A stretch of 64,000 bases of DNA, from the NCBI GenBank assembly GCA_025656675.1, contig JAHXHN010000007.1:116115-180114 (forward strand), given 5' to 3'. Within the stretch, counting starts at the first letter, position 1, and every line of letters begins with the position of its first letter. Shown here piece by piece: positions 54,428 to 64,000 of this stretch. Both the position numbers and the translations under genes were made by a program. This DNA is from Candidatus Thiodiazotropha sp. (ex Codakia rugifera) (GTDB taxonomy: Bacteria > Pseudomonadota > Gammaproteobacteria > Chromatiales > Chromatiaceae). Under the pieces are notes generated by a model. That model did no database searches. It saw nothing but the letters and a program-made list of their open reading frames with translations, and was not told where the DNA came from.

Positions 54428-55195
54428 ATGCCAAAGAATGAGATAGTGCTGATCGGTATCGGAGAGGTTGGTGGCGTATTTGCCAAGGGATTCCTTCGCC
54501 TCGGTTTTACGGTTCATCCTGTTACGAGAGAGACAGACATGGATCGATTGGCTCAACAGGTTACTCAGCCTGAACTGGTGATCGTTGCCGTAGCCGAGAA
54601 TGATCTTAACCTCGTCCTCAATGAGCTGCCTGATAGTTGGCGATCTCGCCTTTGTCTACTGCAAAATGAGTTACTGCCAGATGACTGGCGTGGCATCCCT
54701 TCACCAACAGTCATCTCAATTTGGTTCGAAAAAAAACCGGGTATAGATCCCAAGGTCATTATCCCCTCCCCCCTGTTCGGTCCTCAGTCAACCCACGTGA
54801 GCCGCGCCCTGGATAGGGTAAACATTCCCACTAACATCCTGCTCGACGAAGATGAGTTGCTTTTTCAGCTTGTGACAAAGAATCTTTATATTCTCACCAC
54901 CAATATCGCGGGTCTGCATACCGGCGGCACGGTCAGTGAGCTATGGCAGTCTCACCAAGCCTTTGCCAAACGGGTTGCTGAGGAAGTGATCTGCCTCCAG
55001 GAGGCCTTAACCCATAGATCATTCGACAAGGAGAGGCTGATTGCTGCCATGCTACTGGCCTTTGAGGGTGACCCTGATCATCGCTGTATGGGACGCAGTG
55101 CTCCTGCCAGGTTGCTACGCGCCCTCTCACATGCCGATCGTTTAAACCTGGAACTGCCGCAGCTGCGTGATTTGCAGCGGACTGCAGTTGAGTAG
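54428..55195 (+). CDS. Rossmann-fold protein of unknown function
   Basis: I choose the ATG at 54428 (MPKNEIVLIGIGEVGG), 255 residues. The TTG at 54404 would add eight residues and has no clear advantage. The glycine-rich G-I-G-E-V-G-G at 10-16 is a dinucleotide site. VIVAVAEND and the C-terminal all-helical half resemble ketopantoate-reductase or 6-phosphogluconate-dehydrogenase folds. No substrate motif is recognised. Six bases separate its stop from the FKBP gene, where lspA is usual in other gammaproteobacteria. Confidence 0.75.
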   Translation: MPKNEIVLIGIGEVGGVFAKGFLRLGFTVHPVTRETDMDRLAQQVTQPELVIVAVAENDLNLVLNELPDSWRSRLCLLQNELLPDDWRGIPSPTVISIWFEKKPGIDPKVIIPSPLFGPQSTHVSRALDRVNIPTNILLDEDELLFQLVTKNLYILTTNIAGLHTGGTVSELWQSHQAFAKRVAEEVICLQEALTHRSFDKERLIAAMLLAFEGDPDHRCMGRSAPARLLRALSHADRLNLELPQLRDLQRTAVE

Positions 55196-55201
55196 TGGAC
55201 C

Positions 55202-55648
55202 ATGTCTGAGAAAAAACCACAGATTGTCCCCGGCAGCCGGGTCAAGATGCATTTCGCTCTCACTCTGCCTGATAACACAGAGATCGTCTCTACATACCAG
55301 GACACCCCCCTGGATTTCACCTTGGGTGACAACACCATGGAACAGATGTTGGAGTTAGCGCTTCTGGGCCTACATGCTGAGGATGAACAATGCCTGACTG
55401 TCGCGGGAGATGATGTTTACGGACCAAGAGACGAAGCACTGATTCATTGGCTTGATCTTGATGCTTTTCCTACCAGCCAGATACTCAATGAGGGAGAAGT
55501 CATCGCCTTCACCACACCTGATGGTGAGGAGCTGGCCGGTATCGTACTGCAGGTTGAATCGAAGCGAGTGCAGGTCGATTTCAACCACCCCCTGTCCGGT
55601 AAGCAATTTAACTACAAGGTTACTATCCTAGAGGTTGAGCACACCTAG
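55202..55648 (+). CDS. fkpB: FKBP-type peptidyl-prolyl cis-trans isomerase
   Basis: 148 residues in SlpA/FkpB style: VKMHFALTLPDNTEIVSTYQDTPLDFTLGDNTM, an IF-domain insert (LTVAGDDVYGPRDEALIHWLDLDAF), and the closing VDFNHPLSGKQFNYKVTILEVE. It is cytoplasmic, with isomerase and chaperone activity. It is followed by ispH, as in many gammaproteobacteria (fkpB-ispH), so the symbol rests on context as well as sequence. Confidence 0.92.
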   Translation: MSEKKPQIVPGSRVKMHFALTLPDNTEIVSTYQDTPLDFTLGDNTMEQMLELALLGLHAEDEQCLTVAGDDVYGPRDEALIHWLDLDAFPTSQILNEGEVIAFTTPDGEELAGIVLQVESKRVQVDFNHPLSGKQFNYKVTILEVEHT

Positions 55649-55698
55649 ATAGCTAGCTATGCTGATGCTCACAGCACTCATTCAGTAATCCTCGATCA

Positions 55699-56661
55699 AT
55701 GAATCAGACACAACAGATATTTCTAGCCAATCCCAGAGGTTTTTGTGCCGGTGTCGACAGAGCAATCGAAATCGTCGAACGTGCTCTGGAACTCCTCGGA
55801 GCACCCATCTATGTGCGTCATGAAGTAGTACACAATCGCTTTGTAGTCGAAAGCCTGCGAGAGCGAGGGGCAATTTTTGTCGATCAACTGGATGATGTCC
55901 CCGATGGACAAACTGTCATATTCAGTGCTCACGGCGTCTCTCAAGCCGTGCGAGAAGAAGCACAACAACGCCAACTCAGGGTCTTTGATGCCACCTGCCC
56001 TCTGGTTACCAAGGTTCATCTTGAGGTCGCCAGGCGATGCCGTGATGGTTATGAGGTGATATTGATCGGTCACAGAGGACACCCGGAAGTTGAAGGTACT
56101 ATGGGCCAATGCACCGGTGATAGCACCTACGCACGCATCCACTTGGTGGTTACCAGCCATGATGTCGAACAATTGGAGATCGGGAACCCGGAAAAGATCG
56201 CCTTTGTTACCCAGACAACCCTCTCCATCGACGATACTCAACAGATAATTTCAGCATTACAGCATCGTTTTCCTAAAATCACCGGCCCCAAAAAAAACGA
56301 CATCTGCTATGCCACGCAGAACAGGCAGGACGCCGTCAAAGAGCTTGCCAGGAACTGTGACTTGGTACTGGTAGTCGGCTCACCAAACAGCTCCAACTCC
56401 AATCGCCTCAGGGAAATCGCCGAGAAACACGGCCCACCCGCCTACCTCATCGATGGTGCACAGGATATCGACACGGATTGGCTTGTTGATAAGCATCGTA
56501 TTGGTGTCACCGCCGGGGCATCCGCACCTGAAATTCTGGTGGAAAATGTTATCGACAGACTCAGGGCATGGGGATGCGAATCAGTGATAGAGACCCAAGG
56601 GAAAGCTGAAGAAGTGGTATTTGCCTTACCGAAGTCACTATTAGGCGACTCTGGCAATTGA
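55699..56661 (+). CDS. ispH: 4-hydroxy-3-methylbut-2-enyl diphosphate reductase IspH
   Basis: 320 residues. The [4Fe-4S] cysteines lie in GFCAGVDRA (near 14), [11 protein letters not shown] (near 97) and CYATQNRQ (near 199). HxGHPE-type RGHPEVEGT and SNSNRLRE are present. It makes isopentenyl and dimethylallyl diphosphate in the MEP pathway. It sits between FKBP and the pilus cluster. Confidence 0.97.
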   Translation: MNQTQQIFLANPRGFCAGVDRAIEIVERALELLGAPIYVRHEVVHNRFVVESLRERGAIFVDQLDDVPDGQTVIFSAHGVSQAVREEAQQRQLRVFDATCPLVTKVHLEVARRCRDGYEVILIGHRGHPEVEGTMGQCTGDSTYARIHLVVTSHDVEQLEIGNPEKIAFVTQTTLSIDDTQQIISALQHRFPKITGPKKNDICYATQNRQDAVKELARNCDLVLVVGSPNSSNSNRLREIAEKHGPPAYLIDGAQDIDTDWLVDKHRIGVTAGASAPEILVENVIDRLRAWGCESVIETQGKAEEVVFALPKSLLGDSGN

Positions 56662-56920
56662 TAAATCCTGCCAGGTAAAACAATCTGCAACTCATATTGA
56701 TAAGGTCATACACTTGCCACGTGACGTGTATAACACCACTTGACTTATCTTTCACACCAAATCAAAAAACTACAATAATTCCCAATTTTGGACGATAAGG
56801 TCACTGGAGAGAGGGTCAACACTGTTTTTTCAGGATATATGGATAGTCTACCCCGACGAGCGGTATGCCCACTCGTTGAAGAGTACTCTAAGCTATGGAC
56901 TGAACGAGTGAGGTTTTTAT

Positions 56921-57379
56921 ATGTATCGAATAAAAGGTTTCACATTGATTGAGTTGATGATGGTTATCATCATTGGGGCAATCTTATTGACCGTGGGTAT
57001 CCCTGGCTTTTTAAATTTGGTTCAACGTAATGCTGTCACAACTACGAGTAACGAGTTGCTTGCCTCACTATTGCTCGCTAGAAGCGAGGCCGTTAGACAG
57101 GAGCTGAATACCACCTTCACATTAGAGGCTGATGGCTGGGAAGTGGACACAGGTGCAGTCAATCAGATCAGTAATACCGTGGCCAATGACAATATAACCC
57201 TAGCAGGCAATCTATCAACTCCCGGCGATACTATTACCTATAACTCCATGGGTCGGGCAGCACTCGTCGTTGGTGATTCAATCGATGTAAGTTTCGATGG
57301 AGAAGTTTTAAGCCATGTTTGCCTTACTATAACCGGTCGCCCTTACATTAAATCCGAATCCGAGGGGGACTGCCCATGA
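56921..57379 (+). CDS. GspH/FimT-family minor pseudopilin
   Basis: 152 residues. Type III (prepilin) signal: a short basic leader then G-F-T-L-I-E-L (G6/F7), cleaved before F by PilD, followed by the hydrophobic helix MMVIIIGAILLTVGIPGFLN. The C-terminal GspH domain ends ITGRPYIKSESEGDC. It acts as a minor pilin priming type IV pilus assembly (FimU/FimT-like). It overlaps pilV by four bases and leads the minor pilin operon. Confidence 0.92.
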   Translation: MYRIKGFTLIELMMVIIIGAILLTVGIPGFLNLVQRNAVTTTSNELLASLLLARSEAVRQELNTTFTLEADGWEVDTGAVNQISNTVANDNITLAGNLSTPGDTITYNSMGRAALVVGDSIDVSFDGEVLSHVCLTITGRPYIKSESEGDCP

Positions 57380-57927
57380 GATCCTTGCCAACCATTTCAC
57401 AACAGCACTTTTGTCAAGGTATGACCCTTGTCGAGGTATTGGTTGCAGCCATTGTTATCGGAATAGGCTTGATGGGGGTAGCCGCCCTCCAGGTAGCTGC
57501 GCTACAAGGCTCAAGCAATGCACAACATCGCTCTAAGGCTACAGATATGATCTCTTCCCTGGCAGACAGAGTCCGTGCCAATCCCGATGGTGTCAACGAC
57601 TATATCTCTGCTGTACCTGGCGGTAATTGTGCTGCAACTGCGCCTGCAGCCAATTGCGCAATGCATCCTGATGATGCTACGGCAACCGGCATTTCAGCGT
57701 GTACACCAACTGAGTTGGCTGCATTTGACCTGTGGGAGATACGGTGTGATCTGGAAAACGAACTACCCGGTGGTCAACTTGCAGTTGATTGCCCAGGCAC
57801 ATGCCCTCCTCTCACACCCATGCAAATCACAATCACCTGGCAAGTACAGGAAACCACCGCAGGTTATACAACCCAAGATGTCACTTTGAATATTATTCCT
57901 TGGGTGTCGGCAGGAACACCACTATGA
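57376..57927 (+). CDS. pilV: type IV pilus modification protein PilV
   Basis: 183 residues. The prepilin cleavage motif is in CQGMTLVEVLVAAIVIGIGLMGVAALQVAALQ with the E at +5. This G-M-T-L-V-E-V-L start and VAALQ run are the PilV signature. It is a minor pilin that caps or primes the pilus. Overlap with gspH and pilW shows tight coupling. Confidence 0.94.
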   Translation: MRSLPTISQQHFCQGMTLVEVLVAAIVIGIGLMGVAALQVAALQGSSNAQHRSKATDMISSLADRVRANPDGVNDYISAVPGGNCAATAPAANCAMHPDDATATGISACTPTELAAFDLWEIRCDLENELPGGQLAVDCPGTCPPLTPMQITITWQVQETTAGYTTQDVTLNIIPWVSAGTPL

Positions 57928-58709
57928 TCCCTATCGTAAAGAAACAAGCAGGCTTATCGATCATTTCACTATTGATCGCCAGTTCAATCGGTGTTTTTCT
58001 TATCGGTGGCGCAGGCAAAGTATATGTGGATAGTAAAAGCACATTCACAGCACGATCTGCCATCACTGCAGCCACAGAGAGCACCCGTTTCGCCATTCAG
58101 GATTTGCGTCGCACCTTGTTTATGGCGGGAAGAAATATCAGTGAGTCTTCTGACGGACCTAGCGCCTATGCAGCAGCAGACAATGGTGCTCGAACCTTTC
58201 CCGCCGTTGATGATCCTGATGGGATTATTGATGCAGATACCAATGGATCCAGCGTGATAGCTATCCGTTATGCCGGTGGACCGGCACCTTGTGGACAAGC
58301 TGGGACAATTAGTGCAACCAGGACCGTACGCTTCTACCGCGACGATAATGCGAATCTCATATGTCAAGTCGTAGAAACTGACTTTGCTCAACCCTTGGTA
58401 TCGGGGATTGTTGCCATGCGGGCATTATATGGTGTGGATACAGATGCCGATGATATTGCTAATCAGTACCTTACAGCCACGGAAGTAGAAGCTGCTAACC
58501 GCTGGCTGAATATAGTATCGATTCGCATTGGCATAATTACAAGTTCTGGAGATGGTGCAGAGCTTCCTCCACGTTATCGTCCTGCTGCTGCTGAGGAACT
58601 GGACCTCCTTGGAATGACCTTCACAGCACCCGACACATCACATTTCTATAAAAGTGCCAGCACAACAATCTCTTTAAGAAATCTGCATAGCAGCGTACAG
58701 AGACAGTAA
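57924..58709 (+). CDS. pilW: PilW family minor pilin
   Basis: I choose ATG at 57924 (MIPIVKKQAGLSIISLLIASSIGVFLIGG), overlapping the pilV stop by four bases; the longer frame from 57789 lies inside pilV. 261 residues. The type III signal ends Q-A-G with L-S-I-I-S in place of the usual F-T-L-I-E, so the +5 Glu is absent (S). A PilW domain follows with the FRRTLF-like DLRRTLFMAG. Confidence 0.9.
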   Translation: MIPIVKKQAGLSIISLLIASSIGVFLIGGAGKVYVDSKSTFTARSAITAATESTRFAIQDLRRTLFMAGRNISESSDGPSAYAAADNGARTFPAVDDPDGIIDADTNGSSVIAIRYAGGPAPCGQAGTISATRTVRFYRDDNANLICQVVETDFAQPLVSGIVAMRALYGVDTDADDIANQYLTATEVEAANRWLNIVSIRIGIITSSGDGAELPPRYRPAAAEELDLLGMTFTAPDTSHFYKSASTTISLRNLHSSVQRQ

Positions 58710-58711
58710 TC

Positions 58712-59194
58712 ATGATTATGAACACACATAGACTGCAAAATCTGAGCAGACTTCAACATCAAGGTGGTACAGCATTAGCTGTTACCTTGATTCTACTCAT
58801 CATTATCACACTCCTAAGCGTCAGCGCCATGCGATCAACCAATCTCGACACCAAGGTTTCTGTCAACCACCAGTTCAAAGAAGCAAGTTTTCAAGCTGCA
58901 GAAAGTGCTTTGGGTATTGTCACCGCACCTGCTCCAGTGGTTCAGGTTCCTGCAACGCCATCTTCGCCTCCAGTCACCAATACAGATTTTTTCTCCTCAT
59001 CCGGAGTGACAAATCAGGCTGATCTCTCTGCTGATCTCATCATGACTTATATAGGCCCATCCAGAAGCTACAAGGTCTCTGGGTTTCGCCCGAACGCTCT
59101 AACTCATGAATACCAGGCCGATGCTATTGGTACAGTGGATCAAAGCGGTACCAGAACACAAAATAGCATGCGACTTCTGCTTATCAGGAATTAG
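58712..59194 (+). CDS. pilX: PilX family minor pilin
   Basis: 160 residues; ATG at 58712 or 58718 (MNTHRL) could start it. The leader QGGTALAVTLILLIIITLLSVSAMRSTNLDTKV is the PilX N-terminal pattern, with a non-standard G-T-A-L-A start. A short C-terminal domain follows. It is between pilW (two bases away) and pilY1 (11 bases away). PilX brings PilY1 to the pilus tip. Confidence 0.87.
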   Translation: MIMNTHRLQNLSRLQHQGGTALAVTLILLIIITLLSVSAMRSTNLDTKVSVNHQFKEASFQAAESALGIVTAPAPVVQVPATPSSPPVTNTDFFSSSGVTNQADLSADLIMTYIGPSRSYKVSGFRPNALTHEYQADAIGTVDQSGTRTQNSMRLLLIRN

Positions 59195-59205
59195 GAGCCA
59201 TTCTA

Positions 59206-62052
59206 ATGAATATTACGACACACTCCACCTATACAAATAAACTTGCCATTTCCTTAGGACTCCTTATTGGACTGGTTTCCACAAACTTCCCAGCGTTCGC
59301 GGATGACATTGAGATCTATCTGCAAGAACCACCTGACCCTGTACCACCGAATGTACTATTCGTGCTCGACGAGTCTGGCAGTATGGCCACAAACGATCGT
59401 AGAGGCAGCCTTGTCACTGCAATGCAGACATTGATCAATGATCCGGATATGGGCAATGTCAACGCAGCCCTGCTAGGTTACACAACACAGTGGGGAAATG
59501 ACGGCCCTCTCTTCTTACGAGCCCACAATGGTGATTTCAGCTTAATCGAGGATAATAGACCAAGTCTTCTTGCTGCGGTCGATGGCCTTCAAACTGTCAG
59601 CTATACACCTACAGTCAAAGCCATGGAGGCTGCTGTTAACTGGTTCCGTCGTGACCAGACCTTTACAGATTCCAATAATTTTGCAACCACATCACCAATT
59701 GATGGCGATCCAGAGGATAACTGGTGCCGACCCAACCACATGGTCGTACTCACTGATGGACGTCCGAACTCGAACTCCCCAACTTCTGGACAGGCTTACG
59801 GATTAACCAGTTTTGAAGGTACCAACTGTACCAGTGATGCAACTTCAAGTTGGCAGTCTGGCCGTTGTGCCAGAGAGATTGCATCCTGGGCCTTCAACAC
59901 CGACCTGGAGACAGGAACAGGTTGGGATGATCAACAAAATATTGTCACCCACACCATCGGTTTTGATACCAATGATGCGACCATACAAAGTTTTATGACC
60001 AGCATAGCGAACGCAGGTGGTGGTAACTACTATCCTGCTAACAATGTCTCACAACTGGTCTCAGCCTTTACTTCGATAGTCACCCAGGCAATGGAATCCA
60101 TTCCCTATGCCTATACAGCCCCAGTCATACCTTTCAATCAGGACAATGCCGCAATCAGTGGAAACAATATCTTTGTACCACTCCTTGTGCCGGGAGCCGA
60201 GATTTTTTGGAAAGGTAACTTAAAGAACTACACCATCTCAACAACCACATCGGCTGGTGGGGAAATATCAATCATTCTTCGGGATGCAAACAATCAGCCT
60301 ATCATCAATGATAGATTTGAGTTCATTAGCTCTACAGATCACTGGAGCACATCACCCGATGGTGCCAATCCACTGGTTGGCGGTGCTGTCGCTCATATGA
60401 CATCATCAGGCAGTAGAAATCTGTTTACAAATGTCAATCCCAGTGCCCCGCTTTCAGATATCACAAACCGGGTACATCGTGATACTACATTAATTACTAA
60501 CGCACTATTAGATGTGAGTACCGATGAGCTTAGAACAGAAGTGCTCAATTGGATCAGTTGGGACCCTACTCTATCCGGAGATGACTCCCACGAAGGTGAG
60601 ATGGGAGCACCAATTCATACTCAACCCAGCGTAATGAACTACAGCACTGGCGATGTCATCTATCTGCCTACCAGTGAAGGTGTACTTGAAGCCATTGATG
60701 CCGAAACTGGGGAAGAGCTGTGGGCCTTTATGCCCGCCGATCTTTTAGATGAGATTTTGACCATTAAAAATAACAATGACTCAACAATCCCCTATTACGG
60801 TTTAGACGGCCCTCTCACCCTGTATGAGACAGGTGGCAGAAAAATGGCCATTTTTGGCATGCGTAGAGGCGGTAGAAATTACTATATACTGGATATTACA
60901 GATAGGCTTAATCCAACCTTTGTAGCACTGATATCCAATACACCAGGCATTGAAACAACTGGCTTTAGCAAACTTGGACAAACCTGGTCTAAGCCGTTGT
61001 TCTTAAAAATGGATATCAGTGGAACGACCACTGATGTATTGGTATTCGGTGGCGGCTATGATCCTGATCAGGATGGTGCCACATCCAGGCTAGACGATGA
61101 TGAAGGTAATGCCATCTACATTATCAACGCTTTAGACGGAACGCTTTTAAGGACAATATCAGATACCGGTCCATCTCTCTCAATCGCTGACATGGATAAC
61201 GGTATTGCAGGTGATATCCTTCCGATAGACATCAACTCCAATGGTATTACAGACCGCTTATACGCTGCTGATGTCGGTGGCAGAATTATTCGTATCGACA
61301 TCCCAGACAGCGACTTCAGTAGTACCACTTTGAGTGGAGGAATAATTGCCGACATCAATATGAATACTCTTGATTATCGGCGTTTCTTTAACACCCCTGA
61401 AGTTGGTTATTTCAATAGAGGAGGACACCAATATTTAGCTGTGATGCTCGGAACTGGTAACAGACCCGCCCCACTGGACAACCTCATAACAGATAGATTT
61501 TATATGATCAAGGATCCAGCCGTGTGGACTGCACCAACCACCTATGTAACTGTTGCAAATGCAGACCTATTTGATGCAACAGACAACACTGTTCAAGACG
61601 GTAGCGCAGCTGATCAAGTACAGGCCAGGCAGGACATATTGACTGCAAGCGGTTGGTTTATTGACCTTGGAAATGCAGAGAAATCATTCTCAAAAGCTGT
61701 GCTCTACAACTACTCCGTTTTGTTTACAACCTACAGCGCCGTTCGCAGCACAGATCTGGCAGCCTGTGAAGCTAGGGGCGCCAATGGTGTTTCACGCTTC
61801 TATTCTGTAAATATGGTGAATGGATCAGCAATGTTCGACGGTTTAGGTGGGCACGAAGGCACACTCGATGCTGATGACCGCTCAATGGTATTGAGCATGC
61901 TCGGTATGCCACCTTCCCCAACGCTTGTATTTCCAGGCGGTCAAAATGGGGTACTAGGCCAAGTGGTGAAGGCACTTGTTGGACTGGAAGAAGTCTATGA
62001 GTGGGACGATAGATTCATCCCCATTTCCTGGGAGGAGGTTATTCAACAATGA
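59206..62052 (+). CDS. pilY1: PilY1/PilC-type pilus tip adhesin
   Basis: 948 residues. A signal peptide (1-32, ending FPAFA) is followed by a vWA domain with the MIDAS start D55-E-S-G-S59. A C-terminal beta-propeller (about 420-945) resembles PilC of Neisseria, with APVIPF-like [10 protein letters not shown] and a calcium-loop type [15 protein letters not shown] near 675. It serves adhesion and mechanosensing at the pilus tip. The stop overlaps pilE by four bases. Confidence 0.94.
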   Translation: MNITTHSTYTNKLAISLGLLIGLVSTNFPAFADDIEIYLQEPPDPVPPNVLFVLDESGSMATNDRRGSLVTAMQTLINDPDMGNVNAALLGYTTQWGNDGPLFLRAHNGDFSLIEDNRPSLLAAVDGLQTVSYTPTVKAMEAAVNWFRRDQTFTDSNNFATTSPIDGDPEDNWCRPNHMVVLTDGRPNSNSPTSGQAYGLTSFEGTNCTSDATSSWQSGRCAREIASWAFNTDLETGTGWDDQQNIVTHTIGFDTNDATIQSFMTSIANAGGGNYYPANNVSQLVSAFTSIVTQAMESIPYAYTAPVIPFNQDNAAISGNNIFVPLLVPGAEIFWKGNLKNYTISTTTSAGGEISIILRDANNQPIINDRFEFISSTDHWSTSPDGANPLVGGAVAHMTSSGSRNLFTNVNPSAPLSDITNRVHRDTTLITNALLDVSTDELRTEVLNWISWDPTLSGDDSHEGEMGAPIHTQPSVMNYSTGDVIYLPTSEGVLEAIDAETGEELWAFMPADLLDEILTIKNNNDSTIPYYGLDGPLTLYETGGRKMAIFGMRRGGRNYYILDITDRLNPTFVALISNTPGIETTGFSKLGQTWSKPLFLKMDISGTTTDVLVFGGGYDPDQDGATSRLDDDEGNAIYIINALDGTLLRTISDTGPSLSIADMDNGIAGDILPIDINSNGITDRLYAADVGGRIIRIDIPDSDFSSTTLSGGIIADINMNTLDYRRFFNTPEVGYFNRGGHQYLAVMLGTGNRPAPLDNLITDRFYMIKDPAVWTAPTTYVTVANADLFDATDNTVQDGSAADQVQARQDILTASGWFIDLGNAEKSFSKAVLYNYSVLFTTYSAVRSTDLAACEARGANGVSRFYSVNMVNGSAMFDGLGGHEGTLDADDRSMVLSMLGMPPSPTLVFPGGQNGVLGQVVKALVGLEEVYEWDDRFIPISWEEVIQQ

Positions 62053-62477
62053 GTTGTTGTAAAAAAGATGCAGGCTTCACGCTTATTGAGCTTATGATCG
62101 TTGTAGCTATCGTGGGTATATTGGCCGCGATAGCCTATCCAAGCTATCAAGACTCTGTGAGAAAAGGGCGGCGCCATGATGGCATGGGGACACTTCTCGA
62201 TGCCGCTCAGAAACTTGAGGTCTATCGTTCACGCCAGTCTTCGTACACGACAACACCAGGCGATGCAAACATTTCAACAACTAGTGTTGAAGGATATTAT
62301 GGAAACCTAACTATTCAGGCGGGTGGATGTGGCAGTATCGTCAGTTGCTTTACCTTGGAAATCGCACCAACTGCACTTAACGGCCAGGACAGTGACGATA
62401 TTCAAGGTTACCGCCTGACATCTACTGGGGTAAAACAACGACTTGATGATGGTTCTTGGGTAGATGGCTGGAAATAA
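62049..62477 (+). CDS. pilE: PilE-type minor pilin
   Basis: 142 residues. The prepilin signal is D-A-G then [20 protein letters not shown], with the +5 Glu. The mature domain includes Cys residues in [14 protein letters not shown]. In Pseudomonas the gene after pilY1 (and pilY2) is pilE, a minor pilin. No PilY2 gene lies between them here. A strong terminator follows. Confidence 0.92.
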   Translation: MSCCKKDAGFTLIELMIVVAIVGILAAIAYPSYQDSVRKGRRHDGMGTLLDAAQKLEVYRSRQSSYTTTPGDANISTTSVEGYYGNLTIQAGGCGSIVSCFTLEIAPTALNGQDSDDIQGYRLTSTGVKQRLDDGSWVDGWK

Positions 62478-62553
62478 ACCCTATATATAGTTTGATATTG
62501 GGTGTTCTAATAACACCTTTTATATCAAAGACTACATAATCACTCTAGATGAT

Positions 62554-62590
62554 AAAAGCATCACCAGCACTTGCTGGTGATGCTTTTTTT
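62554..62590 (+). terminator. Rho-independent terminator after pilE
   Basis: AAAAGCATCACCAGCA (62554-62569) pairs with TGCTGGTGATGCTTTT (62572-62587), with T residues continuing to 62590. The stem is long and perfect and ends the minor pilin operon. Confidence 0.92.
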
Positions 62591-62600
62591 AATCTTGTCT

Positions 62601-62676
62601 AATTACTCCTGCTCCAACAGCTTAATCACAACTCACACGACCTATGTCAATAACCCCTGCTCCGATGACTTAAACA
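62601..62676 (+). repeat. two imperfect 28-base direct repeats
   Basis: Units at 62601-62628 and 62649-62676 share 21 of 28 bases, including CTCCTGCTCC/CCCCTGCTCC and the CTTAA-x-CA end. They lie 48 bases apart, between the pilE terminator and thiO. They may be a regulatory pair or a small duplication. Confidence 0.4.
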
Positions 62677-62740
62677 TGTATATACTACCAACTACATTAT
62701 TTTAGCGACACTTTCTAACGGAACCAATACACAACATATT

Positions 62741-63832
62741 ATGACAGACTGCCTCATCGTCGGTGGAGGTCTCATCGGTATGCTCACGGCCAAGGAACTG
62801 CAATCTGCGGGAATGGCCGTCACTTTGATTGAACAAAGCAATACCGGCCGCGAGTCATCATGGGCGGGTGGCGGCATTGTTTCCCCCCTCTACCCTTGGC
62901 AATATGATGCTTCAATCACTGCTCTCGCTGAGTGGGGTCAGGAATATTACCCACGCCTGGCCGATATGTTGATCGTGGAAGGCAGCGTCGATCCTGAGTA
63001 CACCCGTAATGGTCTGTTGATTCTGGAGCCGACCGATACGGATGCCGCAGTTCACTGGTCAAAGCAATTTAATCAATCACTTCAAGTCATCGGCCGACAA
63101 TCCATCCTGGAATGCGAACCGACGATGCAGACCGATGCCAAAGCGGCCGTCTGGATGGCTGACGTTGCGCAAATACGCAATCCACGCCTGACCAAGTCGC
63201 TCTACCAGTCGATTTCCAAAAATGTAACGATACATCAACAGACAAAAGCCACAGAACTACTGATCAGAAATGGTCGCGTACAAGGTATATCAACCGAAGA
63301 CGGCCCCTTTTATGCCGACAATGTCGTGATATGTGCAGGCGCTTGGGCAAGAGAGCTGCTGCAAGGATTAACCTCACCGCCGTCAATAGAACCTGTACTC
63401 GGGCAGATGATCATCTTTCGTCACTATCCCGGCAGTATCTCTCGCATCGTCTTACACAATGACCGATATATCATACCGAGAAGAGATGGAAGGGTATTGG
63501 TGGGGAGTACCTTGGAATACAGAGGTTTTGACAAAACCACCACAGAGCAAGCCAAGCAGGCACTCAAGCAATTTGCCCTCACCCTTTTCCCGGCACTGGA
63601 AAAGGCAGACATCGAACACCATTGGGCCGGATTAAGACCAGGCTCCCCGAACGGGATTCCTTATATCGGTCCAATACCTGAGATAAGCGGACTCTTTATC
63701 AATGCGGGACATTTTCGTAACGGTGTGGTGTTGGGTCCCGCCTCCGCTCGGCTCATGGCAGATATCATGCTAGAGCGTCCACCTATCCTTCCACCATCTC
63801 CCTACTCCCTCACGGCGTCTCGAGAGAAATAG
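62741..63832 (+). CDS. thiO: glycine oxidase ThiO
   Basis: 363 residues of the FAD-dependent DAO family. The FAD motif is GGGLIG at 8-13. SWAGGGIVSPLYPWQY is the ThiO signature, and GLRPGSPNGIPYIGPIPEISGLFINAGHFRNGVVLGPASARLMADIML contains the C-terminal FAD/substrate segment. It oxidises glycine to iminoglycine for thiazole synthesis in thiamine formation. No other thi gene is here. It lies after the pilus cluster, as in Pseudomonas. Confidence 0.95.
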   Translation: MTDCLIVGGGLIGMLTAKELQSAGMAVTLIEQSNTGRESSWAGGGIVSPLYPWQYDASITALAEWGQEYYPRLADMLIVEGSVDPEYTRNGLLILEPTDTDAAVHWSKQFNQSLQVIGRQSILECEPTMQTDAKAAVWMADVAQIRNPRLTKSLYQSISKNVTIHQQTKATELLIRNGRVQGISTEDGPFYADNVVICAGAWARELLQGLTSPPSIEPVLGQMIIFRHYPGSISRIVLHNDRYIIPRRDGRVLVGSTLEYRGFDKTTTEQAKQALKQFALTLFPALEKADIEHHWAGLRPGSPNGIPYIGPIPEISGLFINAGHFRNGVVLGPASARLMADIMLERPPILPPSPYSLTASREK

Positions 63833-63878
63833 AGGCTAGACCCCAAAACCTATCAACGTCTATAATTGCTGCCTTTCG

Positions 63879-63954
<76 letters not shown>

Positions 63955-64000
63955 TGTAATCCAAGTGTCATGACAAATCCCTGGTATGGCATAAGTTCAG

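Overview
The window looks like chromosome from a sulfur-oxidising gammaproteobacterium. It has a flavocytochrome c sulfide dehydrogenase (fccAB), a full cytochrome c maturation operon, several multihaem or haem proteins and DsrE-family genes. Around these lie typical gammaproteobacterial blocks: comEC-exbBD-lpxK-ycaR-kdsB, ispH next to a type IV pilus minor-pilin cluster, and thiO beside a tRNA gene. I infer a Chromatiales-like or symbiont-clade relative. That taxonomic placement is an inference from gene content, not something the sequence proves. I see no insertion sequence, prophage, CRISPR array or rRNA.

Layout. 1-60 is the tail of a gene entering from the left. 517-5917 (minus) is a lipopolysaccharide/envelope operon: comEC, exbB, exbD, lpxK, trm112-like, kdsB. 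6132-9173 has a DUF2062 membrane protein, the lolC/E and lolD lipoprotein exporter genes, and a small secreted protein. 9404-10838 is a divergent TrpD-like protein plus a Rieske ferredoxin behind a good sigma-70 promoter. 11458-18479 is ccmABCDEFGHI. 18775-20811 is an EF-G paralogue with altered GTPase motifs. 21316-25423 is a redox island: an octahaem HAO-like cytochrome behind a perfect FNR box, a secreted TPR protein, then fccA and fccB. cfa follows.

27093-30952 is a divergent rpfF-rpfC pair, that is, synthase and sensor of a DSF (cis-2-unsaturated fatty acid) quorum-sensing circuit. 31001-32521 pairs a Cys-tailed MarR regulator with DUF2024 and a cytochrome P460 gene, with two GTTTCGnnnCGAAAC-type palindromes between them. 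32905-40082 holds an MFS transporter, an RND efflux pump with its adaptor, a DUF2269-like protein, a cytochrome b561 and a second MarR with its own tandem operator. 40220-46176 has an NYN/OST-HTH protein, dusA and a YceI/WrbA/cytochrome b561/pirin/LysR redox-stress cluster.

46564-48400 is the most unusual unit: an ECF sigma factor, a membrane anti-sigma-like protein whose extracytoplasmic domain is DsrE-like, and a free periplasmic DsrE-like protein sharing the same Cys-x-Asn-Thr motif. I suggest it is a sulfur- or thiol-responsive envelope signalling system. 48592-55648 is housekeeping (APH/P-loop kinase fusion, DUF2892, rimO, YbbN-like, FKBP) plus an 46-residue Cys-rich membrane miniprotein. 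55699-62477 is ispH, then fimT/gspH-type, pilV, pilW, pilX, pilY1 and pilE, in an order resembling Pseudomonas aeruginosa. The window ends with thiO and tRNA-Thr(CGT).

How the genes may work together. The Ccm machinery would mature the c-type cytochromes encoded here (the HAO-like protein, FccA, P460). FccAB would feed sulfide electrons into the cytochrome c pool. The HAO-like cytochrome, with its FNR-type promoter, and the P460 protein point to nitrogen-oxide or hydroxylamine chemistry at low oxygen. DSF signalling and type IV pili suggest density-dependent surface behaviour.
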